A stretch of 39,941 nucleotides of DNA from DATELY01 sp035276085 (GCA_035276085.1 DATELY010000301.1:1-39941); one strand, 5' to 3'. Numbered from the stretch's first letter, positions 31,565-39,300 are shown. The notes: a model not told the origin generated them from the sequence alone. Made by a program: numbers and translations.

Positions 31565-32074
31565 ATGAACGCTGCCGATTACCTGATTCTCGGCGTGCTC
31601 GTCTTTTCGATGGTGATCGGCATGCTGCGCGGTTTCCTACGCGAAGCCGTGGCTCTCATCGCATGGTTATGCGGTTTATGGCTGGCGTGGCGCTATGCGC
31701 CGCTGCTCGAGCCTTATCTGGGTGGTCTGCTCGAACGCGAGCCGTTTCAGACCTGGACCGCGCGCGCCATCATTCTTTTCGGCGTACTGATCCTTGGGTG
31801 GCTGGTGTCCAGCGTTCTGGCATATGCACTGCATCATTCCAATCTGAGCATCATGGTGGACCGCCTGCTCGGTATGCTCTTCGGTGTACTGCGTGGCGCG
31901 GTTGCGGTCGCGGTCTTCGTGATCCTGGCGCAGCTCGTGCGGCTCGATCAGGTGCACTGGTGGCAGCGCTCGCGGTTGTTGCCGTACGCCGTTGAATTCG
32001 CGGGCTGGATCCGCAATTTCGCAGAGACCGGGTTGGATGTCGTAGATGCGGATCGTAAGTCGGTGAGGGCCTGA
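31565..32074 (+). CDS. cvpA: CvpA family membrane protein
   Basis: 169 residues from ATG at 31565 (MNAADYLILGVLVFSMVIGMLRG), the standard CvpA start. Four hydrophobic segments (about 5-22, 27-43, 64-85 and 100-122) fit an inner-membrane protein. In E. coli CvpA is needed for colicin V production and bile-salt tolerance; its molecular role is unsettled. It ends 3 bp before purF, as in other gammaproteobacteria. Confidence 0.94.
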   Translation: MNAADYLILGVLVFSMVIGMLRGFLREAVALIAWLCGLWLAWRYAPLLEPYLGGLLEREPFQTWTARAIILFGVLILGWLVSSVLAYALHHSNLSIMVDRLLGMLFGVLRGAVAVAVFVILAQLVRLDQVHWWQRSRLLPYAVEFAGWIRNFAETGLDVVDADRKSVRA

Positions 32075-32077
32075 CAC

Positions 32078-33598
32078 ATGTGCGGAATCGTCGGCATCGT
32101 TGGGCATACCCCGGTGAACCAGCAACTCTACGACGCGCTCACCGTGCTGCAGCACCGCGGTCAGGACGCCGCCGGCATCATGACCTGCCACGACGGGCAG
32201 CTCTTCTTGCGCAAGACCACCGGCCTCGTGCGCGATGTGTTCCAGCATCGCCACATGATGGCCTTGAAGGGCGACATCGGTCTCGGCCACGTGCGTTATC
32301 CGACAGCCGGTTGCGACAGCTCATCCGAGGCGCAGCCGTTCTTCGTCAACTCGCCGTACGGCATCTGCCTCGCGCACAACGGCAATCTCACGAACGCGGC
32401 CGAGCTGGCGGCAACGCTCATCCGCGAAGATCGCCGCCACCTCAACACCCAATCCGATTCCGAAGTGCTGCTCAACGTCTTCGCGAGCGAGCTTGCGCGT
32501 CTCGGCAAGCCACATGCGAGCGTGCAGGACATCTTCACCGCGCTCACGGCTGTGTATCGCCGCTCCCGCGGTGCGTATGCGGCCGTCGCGATGATCGTCG
32601 GCCACGGTCTGCTCGGCTTCCGCGACGCGCACGGCATTCGTCCGCTGGTCATCGGCCGGCGCGAACATCCGAAAGGCGTGGAGTACATGCTGGCATCCGA
32701 GAGCGTCGCGCTCGACATGCTCGGCTTCAAGCTGATGCGCGATGTGAACGCGGGTGAAGCCGTGTTCATCGACGAGTTCGGTCGCCTGCACACGCATCAG
32801 TGCGCACCGGCCGAGAAGGTCACGCCGTGCATCTTCGAGTACGTCTACTTCGCGCGTCCCGACTCCATCATCGACAACATCTCGGTTCACAAGGCGCGGC
32901 TGCGCATGGGCGATCTGCTCGCCGAGAAGATCCGACGCATCTGGCCCGATCATGACATCGACGTCGTCGTGCCGATTCCGGATACCAGCCGAACGGCCGC
33001 CGTGCAGGTCGCGCAGCACTTGGGCATCAAGTATCGCGAAGGCTTCGTGAAGAACCGCTACATCGGCCGCACGTTCATCATGCCGGGACAGGAGCAGCGC
33101 GCGAAATCCGTGCGCTCGAAACTGAATCCCATCGATCTCGAGTTTCGCGGCAAGAACGTGCTGCTGATCGATGACTCGATCGTGCGCGGTACGACCTCCG
33201 CGCAGATCATCGATCTCGCCCGCGAAGCGGGAGCGAATCGCGTGTACTTCGCTTCAGCCGCGCCGCCGGTCCGCTATCCCAACGTCTATGGCATCGACAT
33301 GCCGGCCGCCTCGGAGCTCGTTGCCGCCGGTCGCAGCGAAGAGGAAGTCGCGCGCGCCATCGGTGCGGATCGATTGATCTATCAAGATATCCAGGATCTC
33401 GTGCTCGCGTGCCGCCATCACGACTCCGACGTGCAGGAGTTCGATACGTCCTGCTTCTCGGGCACCTACGTCACGGGTGATGTCACGCCCGAGTATCTGG
33501 CCCATCTGCAGGCTGCCCGCTCCGACGAAGCCAAGGCTCTGCGGCGCGAAGCGACCGCCGTGGCGCCGAGCCAATTCAAGGCCGTTCGCGCAGTGTGA
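32078..33598 (+). CDS. purF: Amidophosphoribosyltransferase
   Basis: 506 residues. PurF makes phosphoribosylamine from PRPP and glutamine, the first step of purine synthesis. The mature N-terminal nucleophile is Cys2 (MCGIVGIVGH), with LQHRGQDAAGI and AHNGNLTNA in the glutaminase half. The PRPP loop VLLIDDSIVRGTTSAQIIDL is in the transferase half, and KNRYIGRTFIMPGQ is the glutamine-tunnel segment. Length and sequence match E. coli PurF. Repeat A4 follows the stop. Confidence 0.97.
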   Translation: MCGIVGIVGHTPVNQQLYDALTVLQHRGQDAAGIMTCHDGQLFLRKTTGLVRDVFQHRHMMALKGDIGLGHVRYPTAGCDSSSEAQPFFVNSPYGICLAHNGNLTNAAELAATLIREDRRHLNTQSDSEVLLNVFASELARLGKPHASVQDIFTALTAVYRRSRGAYAAVAMIVGHGLLGFRDAHGIRPLVIGRREHPKGVEYMLASESVALDMLGFKLMRDVNAGEAVFIDEFGRLHTHQCAPAEKVTPCIFEYVYFARPDSIIDNISVHKARLRMGDLLAEKIRRIWPDHDIDVVVPIPDTSRTAAVQVAQHLGIKYREGFVKNRYIGRTFIMPGQEQRAKSVRSKLNPIDLEFRGKNVLLIDDSIVRGTTSAQIIDLAREAGANRVYFASAAPPVRYPNVYGIDMPAASELVAAGRSEEEVARAIGADRLIYQDIQDLVLACRHHDSDVQEFDTSCFSGTYVTGDVTPEYLAHLQAARSDEAKALRREATAVAPSQFKAVRAV

Positions 33599-33601
33599 AG
33601 G

Positions 33602-33697
33602 CGAAGCGGTTGGCGGTTGGCGGTTAGCGGTTGGTAAGAAGTTAGACCCATCGTCCGTTCCGACCAACCGCCAACCGCTAACCGCCAACCGCTTCTC
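33602..33697. repeat. Family A heptamer inverted repeat, copy A4
   Basis: Four tandem heptamers (GCGGTTG, GCGGTTG, GCGGTTA, GCGGTTG; 33606-33633) face four complementary heptamers (CAACCGC, CAACCGC, TAACCGC, CAACCGC; 33665-33692), plus GAAG/CTTC at the base. The A/G variant unit is in position 3 of one arm and position 2 of the other, so as RNA the stem has one G-U and one A-C pair. The spacer differs from A1/A2. It fills the purF-kinase gap and ends 6 bp before the kinase ATG. Confidence 0.9.
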
Positions 33698-33703
33698 CTT
33701 CCC

Positions 33704-34954
33704 ATGCCTCGCGCTTTCGTCGTCACGGATCATGTGCAGATCGGGCGTGTCCTCGAGCACCACCTCACGACGATCTGGAGTGAGGCGCAGTGCCGCGTGT
33801 ACTCACCCAAATCCTCCGGCCGACTGCATCCGGCCTTCACGGCTGCGGGGTTCGATTTCGCCATCGTTGACGAGCGCGCCGATCATGGCCGCGGCCGGCA
33901 ATGGCTGGCGAATCTGCTGCATCGGCCGGACTTTCCGCCCGTCCTGTACCTGATCTCGAAGGACGATGAACGCACGCTGCCGCCGGGTGTGGTGGATTGC
34001 TTCGTTCGCGATCGCATCGACCACGCGCGCTTTGCGAATGCGGCGCACGCGGCAGTCGACCAGCGCCACGCGATGAGGCAGCGGATGCATGGCGGACCGG
34101 ACTACCTGCGGGCCTGTCGCTTCAACGATGTGGTCATCCAGGGACATCGTCACGTGCGTGAGTTGGCGGCGGGCGCGGGCGGTGGGAGCGCGAAGGTGTA
34201 TCTCGCCGAAAGCGAAGCCGCAGGCGACATGGTCGTCCTCAAGGTGCTGCACCTGGAGGAGGAAGAAGGCGACGAGCGCAGCACGCTGGCGTACGAGCGC
34301 TTCATGCAGGAGTACGAGCTGATCTCACGTATCCGTCATCCGAACGTCGTGCGCATTCTGGACTTGGGGATCGCCGACGACCACGCCTACATCGCGATGG
34401 AATATTTTCCGCAAGGCGATTTGCGCGAGCGCTTGAGCGCACCGATCGAGCCCAAGCTCGCGCTGAAGTGGCTGGCGCAAATGGCAGCCGCATTGGAAGC
34501 GGTGCACGCGCGCGGCGTTCTGCATCGCGATTTGAAGCCCGGCAACGTGATGTTGCGCGCGGACGGCAGCGTGGCGCTGATCGACTTTGGCATCGCCAAA
34601 TACAGTCACGCAAAGACGTCACTGACCGCCGCTGGAGCCATCTTCGGCACGCCGTACTACATGAGTCCGGAACAAGGTCATGGAGAAAGCGTGGATGAAC
34701 GCAGCGACCTGTACAGCGTGGGCATCATTTTTTACGAGATGCTGATGCGCAAGAAGCCATTCCTGGCGCCCACTCCGATGGGCGTGATCTACCTGCATCG
34801 CAAGGCGCCCGTGCCGCTGTTGCCCGACGAGCTCGGTGCATTGCAGCCGCTCATCAGTGGATTGCTGGCCAAACAGCGCGGCGATCGCTATGCATCGGCC
34901 GCCGTGCTGTCGCAGGAAGTCGAGCGCCTGCGCAAGTCGGAGGCCTTCGCATGA
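33704..34954 (+). CDS. Ser/Thr protein kinase with N-terminal receiver-like domain
   Basis: 416 residues. Residues 1-120 resemble a response-regulator receiver: an acid at Asp9 (FVVTDH), Asp56 at the phospho-acceptor place (FAIVDER) and a Thr/Ser strand (LYLIS), but the usual Lys of strand 5 is replaced (CFVRDR), so it may be unconventional. Residues about 140-415 are a Hanks-type kinase: glycine-rich loop AGAGGGSAKVY, Lys180 (VVLKVL), Asp276 in LHRDLKPGN, Asp294 in IDFGIAK and FGTPYYMSPEQ. No membrane segment is seen. Its last bases overlap miaE (ATGA). The start directly follows repeat A4 without a Shine-Dalgarno sequence. Target unknown. Confidence 0.9.
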   Translation: MPRAFVVTDHVQIGRVLEHHLTTIWSEAQCRVYSPKSSGRLHPAFTAAGFDFAIVDERADHGRGRQWLANLLHRPDFPPVLYLISKDDERTLPPGVVDCFVRDRIDHARFANAAHAAVDQRHAMRQRMHGGPDYLRACRFNDVVIQGHRHVRELAAGAGGGSAKVYLAESEAAGDMVVLKVLHLEEEEGDERSTLAYERFMQEYELISRIRHPNVVRILDLGIADDHAYIAMEYFPQGDLRERLSAPIEPKLALKWLAQMAAALEAVHARGVLHRDLKPGNVMLRADGSVALIDFGIAKYSHAKTSLTAAGAIFGTPYYMSPEQGHGESVDERSDLYSVGIIFYEMLMRKKPFLAPTPMGVIYLHRKAPVPLLPDELGALQPLISGLLAKQRGDRYASAAVLSQEVERLRKSEAFA

Positions 34955-35607
34955 ATGCGGCACTGGCAGCGACGTTGCGAGTCCCGACGGCGGCCGCATG
35001 GTTCCAACGCGCCGCCGACAGCTGGCGCGAGTTGCTCGTCGATCATGCCAACTGCGAGAAGAAAGCGGCGTCGACCGCCTTGAGCCTGATCTTCACATAC
35101 GCGGACGACATGTCGCTGTGCACGCAGCTGTCGAAGCTGGCGCGCGAAGAGCTGAAGCACTTCGAGCAGGTGCAGAAGATGATGCGTGGGCTGGGGGTGC
35201 CATTCGCCCGCCTGTCGCCAGCGCGGTATGCGGAAGGATTGCGGCGCGCGATGCGCCGCGATGAGCCCGAGCGGCTCCTGGATCTGCTGATCAGCGGTGC
35301 GCTCATCGAAGCGCGCTCCTGCGAGCGCTTCGAAGGCTTGATTGCGCAATTGTCATCGCCGCTGCGCGAGTTCTATGCGGATCTCGCGCACTCTGAAGCG
35401 CGACACCATGTGCTGTATTTGCGGTTGGCAGAGGAGCGCTTCGGTGCGGGCGCTGTAAGCGAGGCATTGGTGCGTTTGTCTGAGGTGGAAGCGGAGCTGG
35501 CAACGGCGCCGGATGTTCAGTTCCGGTTTCACTCGGGAACGCCTGGGGCTGCCCCCACCCCAACCCTCCCACGCTCCGCAAGGGAGGGGGCCGGAACTCC
35601 GGAGTGA
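34951..35607 (+). CDS. miaE: tRNA-(ms2io6A37) hydroxylase
   Basis: 218 residues. MiaE is a ferritin-like diiron monooxygenase that hydroxylates the isopentenyl side chain of ms2i6A37 using O2. Likely iron ligands are Glu36 (DHANCEKKAAS), Glu67 and His70 (REELKHFEQV), Glu120 (IEARSCERF), and Glu149 and His152 (SEARHHVLY). The ATG overlaps the kinase stop, so the two are translationally coupled, an unusual partnership. Residues about 201-218 (APTPTLPRSAREGAGTPE) are encoded by repeat C3, not by ancestral miaE sequence. Homologues end near residue 195-200. Confidence 0.92.
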   Translation: MNAALAATLRVPTAAAWFQRAADSWRELLVDHANCEKKAASTALSLIFTYADDMSLCTQLSKLAREELKHFEQVQKMMRGLGVPFARLSPARYAEGLRRAMRRDEPERLLDLLISGALIEARSCERFEGLIAQLSSPLREFYADLAHSEARHHVLYLRLAEERFGAGAVSEALVRLSEVEAELATAPDVQFRFHSGTPGAAPTPTLPRSAREGAGTPE

Positions 35608-35668
35608 GTGGTCTCTTCTCCGCCCCCTCCCCTGCGGAGCGGGGGAGGGTTGGGGTTGGGGTGGGGGC
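35551..35668. repeat. Family C inverted repeat, copy C3
   Basis: The left arm (35551-35590; CCCCCACCCCAACCCTCCC, ACGCTCCGCAAGGGAGGGGG) and right arm (35623-35668) are complementary over about 40 bp with few mismatches, and one extra GGGGTT unit in the right arm. The spacer includes GGAACTCCGGAGTGAG, in which the miaE stop codon lies. The blocks occur in C1 and C2 too. It separates miaE (+) and lpxH (-) 3' ends, so it could work as a two-way transcript end, but no U-tract is present. Confidence 0.85.
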
Positions 35669-35680
35669 ACTGGCGCAAGC

Positions 35681-36421
35681 TCACTGCACCGATTGCAACT
35701 CATACCCTCCCGCATCCCACCTCAACACGCTTCCTTGCGTGTACCAATCGCCCAACACGATCCGCGTCGCTTTCTCTCCATCGACCTGCAGCGTATGAAC
35801 CGCCGGCCGATGCGTATGGCCGTGGATCATGCAGCGGACGCGATAGTGCTCGAAGGTGCGACGCACGGCGTCTTCATTCACGTCCATGATGTCCGGCATC
35901 TGCGTGCTCAAGTTGTTCAGGTGGGCTTGGCTGCCCGCACGCAACCGCTGGGCCAGTCGCTGCCGCTGCGCGAGCGACATGACACGAAACACCGCTCGTG
36001 ATACGGGATTGCGCAGGATGCGGCGCAGTCGCTGATACGAGTGATCGTCGGTGCACAGCGTGTCCCCGTGCAGCAGCAGCACCCGCTCGCCATAGAGATT
36101 CACCACCGTACCGTCGGCGAGCAAGCGCGCTCCGGTGCGCTCGCAAAATTTCCATCCAAGCAGGAAGTCGCGATTGCCATGCATGACGAAGCACTGTGTG
36201 CCGCCGCGCGTCAGCGCGCGTAGTGCCTCCACGATGCGGGCTTTGTCCGGGTCGGGATCGTCATCGCCGATCCAGACCTCGAAGAGATCGCCGAGAATGT
36301 AGAGCGCGCTCGATCCGCGCGCCGTGTCACGCAGGAAGTCGAGGAATTGACGCGAGATGTCAGGCCGCGCGGCGTCGAGATGAAGATCGGAAATGAAGAG
36401 CGTGGGCGAGGGCGCGCTCAC
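35681..36421 (-). CDS. lpxH: UDP-2,3-diacylglucosamine diphosphatase
   Basis: 246 residues from GTG at 36421, overlapping the cyclophilin stop (GTGA). LpxH cleaves UDP-2,3-diacylglucosamine to lipid X in lipid A synthesis at the inner-membrane face. Metallophosphatase motifs in order: FISDLHLD, GDLFEVWIGDDD, MHGNRDFLLG, LLHGDTLCTDD and IHGHTHRP. The ending (WYTQGSVLRWDAGGYEL) is normal. It is cotranscribed with the cyclophilin gene upstream. Confidence 0.96.
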   Translation of the reverse strand: MSAPSPTLFISDLHLDAARPDISRQFLDFLRDTARGSSALYILGDLFEVWIGDDDPDPDKARIVEALRALTRGGTQCFVMHGNRDFLLGWKFCERTGARLLADGTVVNLYGERVLLLHGDTLCTDDHSYQRLRRILRNPVSRAVFRVMSLAQRQRLAQRLRAGSQAHLNNLSTQMPDIMDVNEDAVRRTFEHYRVRCMIHGHTHRPAVHTLQVDGEKATRIVLGDWYTQGSVLRWDAGGYELQSVQ

Positions 36422-36996
36422 GGCAGAATGTCGATGCTCTCGATCACGATCTGTTTGCGGGGCGCGTATTCCTTCAAGGGGCCGGCCTCACCCGTGGCGA
36501 CATTGCCGATCTCGTCCACGGTGGTCATGCCGTCGACGACGCGACCGAAGACCGCATAGCCCCAGCGCGAAGGCTGCGGGTCGAGCGCGCCGTTGTCTGC
36601 GAGATTGAGGTAGAACTGGTCGTTGCCGCCATGGGGATCGGCGCCACGCGCCAAGCCGATCGTCCCGCGCGCGTTCGACAGGCCATTGCCCGACTCGTTG
36701 ACGACATTGGGGCCCGGCGCTTTCTCGGCGTATTTCGTGTCGTAGCCGCCGCCCTGCGCAATGAAGCCGGCCACGACGCGATGGAAGATCGTGCCCGAGT
36801 AGTGACCCGAGCGGACGCGCTCGAGGAAGTGTTTCGTGGTGAGCGGAGCGCGCTCTGCGTCCAGCTCCACGGTGAAACTGCCCGACGATGTGTTGAAGCG
36901 GACCCGCGGATTGGCTGCGCTCCACGCAGGTGCGCAGCACAACCAGACACACACCACGACCAACACGCGCAACCAGGAGCGGGAGAATGCCGTCAT
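36418..36996 (-). CDS. ppiA: Periplasmic cyclophilin-type peptidyl-prolyl isomerase
   Basis: 192 residues from ATG at 36996, chosen because MTAFSRSWLRVLVVVCVWLC leads into a signal peptide ending in ...APAWSA; further upstream extension has no family match. The mature protein is a cyclophilin: FHRVVAGFIAQGGGYD with the catalytic Arg, RGTIGLARGADPHGGNDQFY, and WGYAVFGRVVDGM. It assists folding of exported proteins. A PpiA-like role follows from the signal peptide; a cytoplasmic PpiB would lack it. lpxH overlaps its stop, giving a ppiA-lpxH operon. Confidence 0.9.
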   Translation of the reverse strand: MTAFSRSWLRVLVVVCVWLCCAPAWSAANPRVRFNTSSGSFTVELDAERAPLTTKHFLERVRSGHYSGTIFHRVVAGFIAQGGGYDTKYAEKAPGPNVVNESGNGLSNARGTIGLARGADPHGGNDQFYLNLADNGALDPQPSRWGYAVFGRVVDGMTTVDEIGNVATGEAGPLKEYAPRKQIVIESIDILP

Positions 36997-37126
36997 GAGT
37001 TTTGAAGGTAGTTGGCAGACAGGGCCGCATGGTAGCAGCACCGGAGCCAAGGCTTGGCGCCGGACGTTGACGGTGGAGAGCGGCCTGCTGCACAGTGCCC
37101 GCCGCTCCTCAGGCTCTCTATCCACG

Positions 37127-38080
37127 ATGCAGATCTTGCTTGCCAATCCGCGCGGTTTCTGTGCCGGCGTCGATCGTGCCATCGACATCGTCGAGCGCGC
37201 GCTCGAGCTGTTCGGCGCGCCGATCTACGTGCGTCATGAGGTGGTTCACAACCGTTATGTGGTCGATCGCTTACGTAACCTCGGGGCCGTATTTGTCGAG
37301 GAGCTGCATGACGTACCCGATGGCGGCACGGTGATCTTCAGTGCACACGGGGTGTCGCGCGCGGTGCAGGAGGAGGCGCAGCGACGCGGTTTGCGCGTAT
37401 TCGATGCAACCTGCCCGCTCGTGACCAAGGTGCACATGGAAGTTTTGCGCTATGCGCGCGAGGGGCGGGATGTGGTCCTCATCGGCCACGAGGGCCATCC
37501 GGAAGTGGAAGGCACGATGGGGCAGTTCGACGCCTCCTTCGGCGGCAGGATCCTGCTGGTCGAGACGCCGGACGATGTGGCCAACCTCGATGTGCGCGAC
37601 CCCGCGAGTCTGGCCTTCGTGACGCAGACGACGTTATCCGTCGACGACACGGAGAAGGTGGTCGCGGCGCTGCGCGCGCGGTTCCCGGGACTTGCCAGCC
37701 CGCGGCGCGAAGACATCTGTTATGCGACCCAGAACCGGCAGGATGCCGTGAAGCAATTGGCGGAGCGTTGCGACCTCATTCTCGTCGTCGGCTCGCGCAC
37801 CAGCTCCAACTCGAACCGCTTGCGTGAGATCGCCGAGAAGGTCGGCATTCCCGGCTATCTCATCGATGGTCCCGAAGACCTGCGCCACGAATGGTTCGAG
37901 GGCAAGAACACCGTCGGTGTCACTGCCGGCGCGTCGGCGCCCGAACTGCTGGTCGCCCGCGTCGTTCAACGCATCAAGGAATGGGGTGGAGAGGCGCCGC
38001 AGGAATTGCAGGGACGCGAAGAGAACGTCGTCTTCAGTTTGCCGCGGGAGTTGCGCGGCGTGCGCGTGGTCCGCGGTTGA
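37127..38080 (+). CDS. ispH: 4-hydroxy-3-methylbut-2-enyl diphosphate reductase
   Basis: 317 residues from ATG at 37127 (MQILLANPRGFCAGVDRAID). IspH is the 4Fe-4S enzyme of the last MEP step, making IPP and DMAPP. The three cluster cysteines are Cys12 (RGFCAGV), one in FDATCPLV and one in EDICYATQNRQ. The substrate HEGHPEVEGTMGQ and SSNSNRL segments are present. Divergent from ppiA with 130 bp between; that gap has no strong promoter match. It converges on pilV with 9 bp between stops. Confidence 0.96.
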   Translation: MQILLANPRGFCAGVDRAIDIVERALELFGAPIYVRHEVVHNRYVVDRLRNLGAVFVEELHDVPDGGTVIFSAHGVSRAVQEEAQRRGLRVFDATCPLVTKVHMEVLRYAREGRDVVLIGHEGHPEVEGTMGQFDASFGGRILLVETPDDVANLDVRDPASLAFVTQTTLSVDDTEKVVAALRARFPGLASPRREDICYATQNRQDAVKQLAERCDLILVVGSRTSSNSNRLREIAEKVGIPGYLIDGPEDLRHEWFEGKNTVGVTAGASAPELLVARVVQRIKEWGGEAPQELQGREENVVFSLPRELRGVRVVRG

Positions 38081-38089
38081 ACAGATCCG

Positions 38090-38566
38090 TTATTCCACGT
38101 GCATCACGAACGATGCCGCACCGACACCCGCTTCCGACCAACTGACCGTGATCCGATAGCCTTTGCGGCTTTGCTCGCGCTCGACCATGCCGGCGCCGTT
38201 CGGCAGCGCACGGGCCACCTTGTCCTGCCAGCACGCTGCGTCCTGCGCCACGCTATCGGCTTGAGGCACTGAGTCGTCTGCGCCGGCAGGTTGGGTACAG
38301 AACGGCGCGATCTGCAGGCGGGATGCGGTTCCCGTGCCACCCCGGCTGCGAATGCGATCCGCCATTTCCTCCGCCAGAGCACTCGCGATCGTATGTGGAT
38401 TGCGGGTTTGTTCGTGCACGCGATCGACGTAGAGCGCGACGACGCCGAGGATGCCGACCGCCAGCACCACGATGGCGGACAGCAGCTCCGCGACGCTGAA
38501 GCCTCGCGTGCGGGCGCGATGCGAGTGCTGTTCAGCTCGGGCAGGCGAGTCGGCGATTGCTGGCAT
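38090..38566 (-). CDS. pilV: PilV-like type IV minor pilin
   Basis: 158 residues. A basic 22-residue leader ends in RTRG, and cleavage before Phe gives a mature N-terminus FSVAELLSAIVVLAVGILGV with Glu5, the class III prepilin signature; PilD would process it. The rest is a short pilin head with two Cys. PilV primes pilus assembly with FimT/FimU, PilW, PilX and PilE. Its start overlaps the fimT 3' end by 35 bp. pilW, pilX, pilY1 and pilE, normally next, are absent here: ispH follows at once in the opposite direction. The exact pilin class is tentative. Confidence 0.78.
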   Translation of the reverse strand: MPAIADSPARAEQHSHRARTRGFSVAELLSAIVVLAVGILGVVALYVDRVHEQTRNPHTIASALAEEMADRIRSRGGTGTASRLQIAPFCTQPAGADDSVPQADSVAQDAACWQDKVARALPNGAGMVEREQSRKGYRITVSWSEAGVGAASFVMHVE

Positions 38567-39068
38567 CGCGCTGTGAAATCCTGGGACGACCGGTGTGGCT
38601 GATGATAATGGCTCGGGCCTGGTCCGCGCCGCGCATGTCGCAAAAGACCACGGTCCCGTTCACGACGCCTTGGGTGTAGGGCCGAAACGAAAAGCTCTCG
38701 CGATTGGCCGCGATGCGCCCCGTAGCCCAGGGCTCGACGATCTGCAGAACCGCTTCGCCGCGATCGATCTGCGCGGGCTCGTCCCGATCCGAGTTCACGA
38801 ACACGACGTAGCCGTCGGTCCACTGAGCACCGGCCCCGGCGACACAGCGTTGCCCATCCCGGCTCTTGCAAAGGCTGACGACGGCACCGCGCTTGATCGC
38901 CTCGCTGCGGGCGAGGAAGAGGGCGTGAAAGAAGCCATTGACGGCGGCCGTGCGGGATGAGTTCAGTCGCAAATCGCTGAAGGTCGGTGCGGCGAGTGTG
39001 CTGAGAATCGCGACGACGCCGAGCGTCGTCAGCATTTCCATCAGGGTGAACCCTCGGGGGGTGTGCAT
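38532..39068 (-). CDS. fimT: GspH/FimT-family pseudopilin
   Basis: 178 residues. Short leader MHTPRG, then FTLMEMLTTLGVVAILSTLA with Glu5 and the hydrophobic helix. The region from about residue 40 (RTAAVNGFFHALFLARSEAI) to the end is the GspH domain, with paired Cys near both halves and a C-terminal Cys (RRLACPS). It is a minor pilin of the type IV priming complex. The AGGTG ahead of the ATG is a fair ribosome site. It heads a two-gene unit with pilV and is divergent from the tRNA-Thr gene. Confidence 0.85.
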   Translation of the reverse strand: MHTPRGFTLMEMLTTLGVVAILSTLAAPTFSDLRLNSSRTAAVNGFFHALFLARSEAIKRGAVVSLCKSRDGQRCVAGAGAQWTDGYVVFVNSDRDEPAQIDRGEAVLQIVEPWATGRIAANRESFSFRPYTQGVVNGTVVFCDMRGADQARAIIISHTGRPRISQRDASNRRLACPS

Positions 39069-39184
39069 CCGTGCACCTGCGATCGTGGGATGCGAAGGAC
39101 TGTAGTCCGGGCGGGCGCGGGTGCTTCCCTCTGCTGTCGCTGTCTATCTCGAGATTTGGCGGGCACGCGCGTGAACCTAAGAGG

Positions 39185-39213
39185 TTCCAGCCCTCGATTC
39201 GAATCCGTATACT
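39185..39213 (+). promoter_or_regulatory. Promoter of tRNA-Thr
   Basis: TTCCAG (39185-39190), 17-bp spacer, TATACT (39208-39213), then a GC-rich discriminator CCGCCCCCC. The GC-rich discriminator is the hallmark of stringently controlled stable-RNA promoters. The mature tRNA starts 12 bp after the hexamer. Confidence 0.6.
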
Positions 39214-39224
39214 CCGCCCCCCTC

Positions 39225-39300
39225 GCCGGAATAGCTCAGCTGGTAGAGCAGCGCATTCGTAATGCGAAGGTCGTAGGTTCGACTCCTATTTCCGGCACCA
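39225..39300 (+). tRNA. thrW: tRNA-Thr (anticodon CGT)
   Basis: 76 bases including encoded CCA (39298-39300). Acceptor GCCGGAA pairs with TTCCGGC; D arm GCTC..GAGC; anticodon loop TTCGTAA with CGT reading ACG; T arm CGTAGGTTCGACTCCTA. It is nearly identical to my recollection of E. coli thrW. The CCA and a strong hairpin follow directly. Confidence 0.97.
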
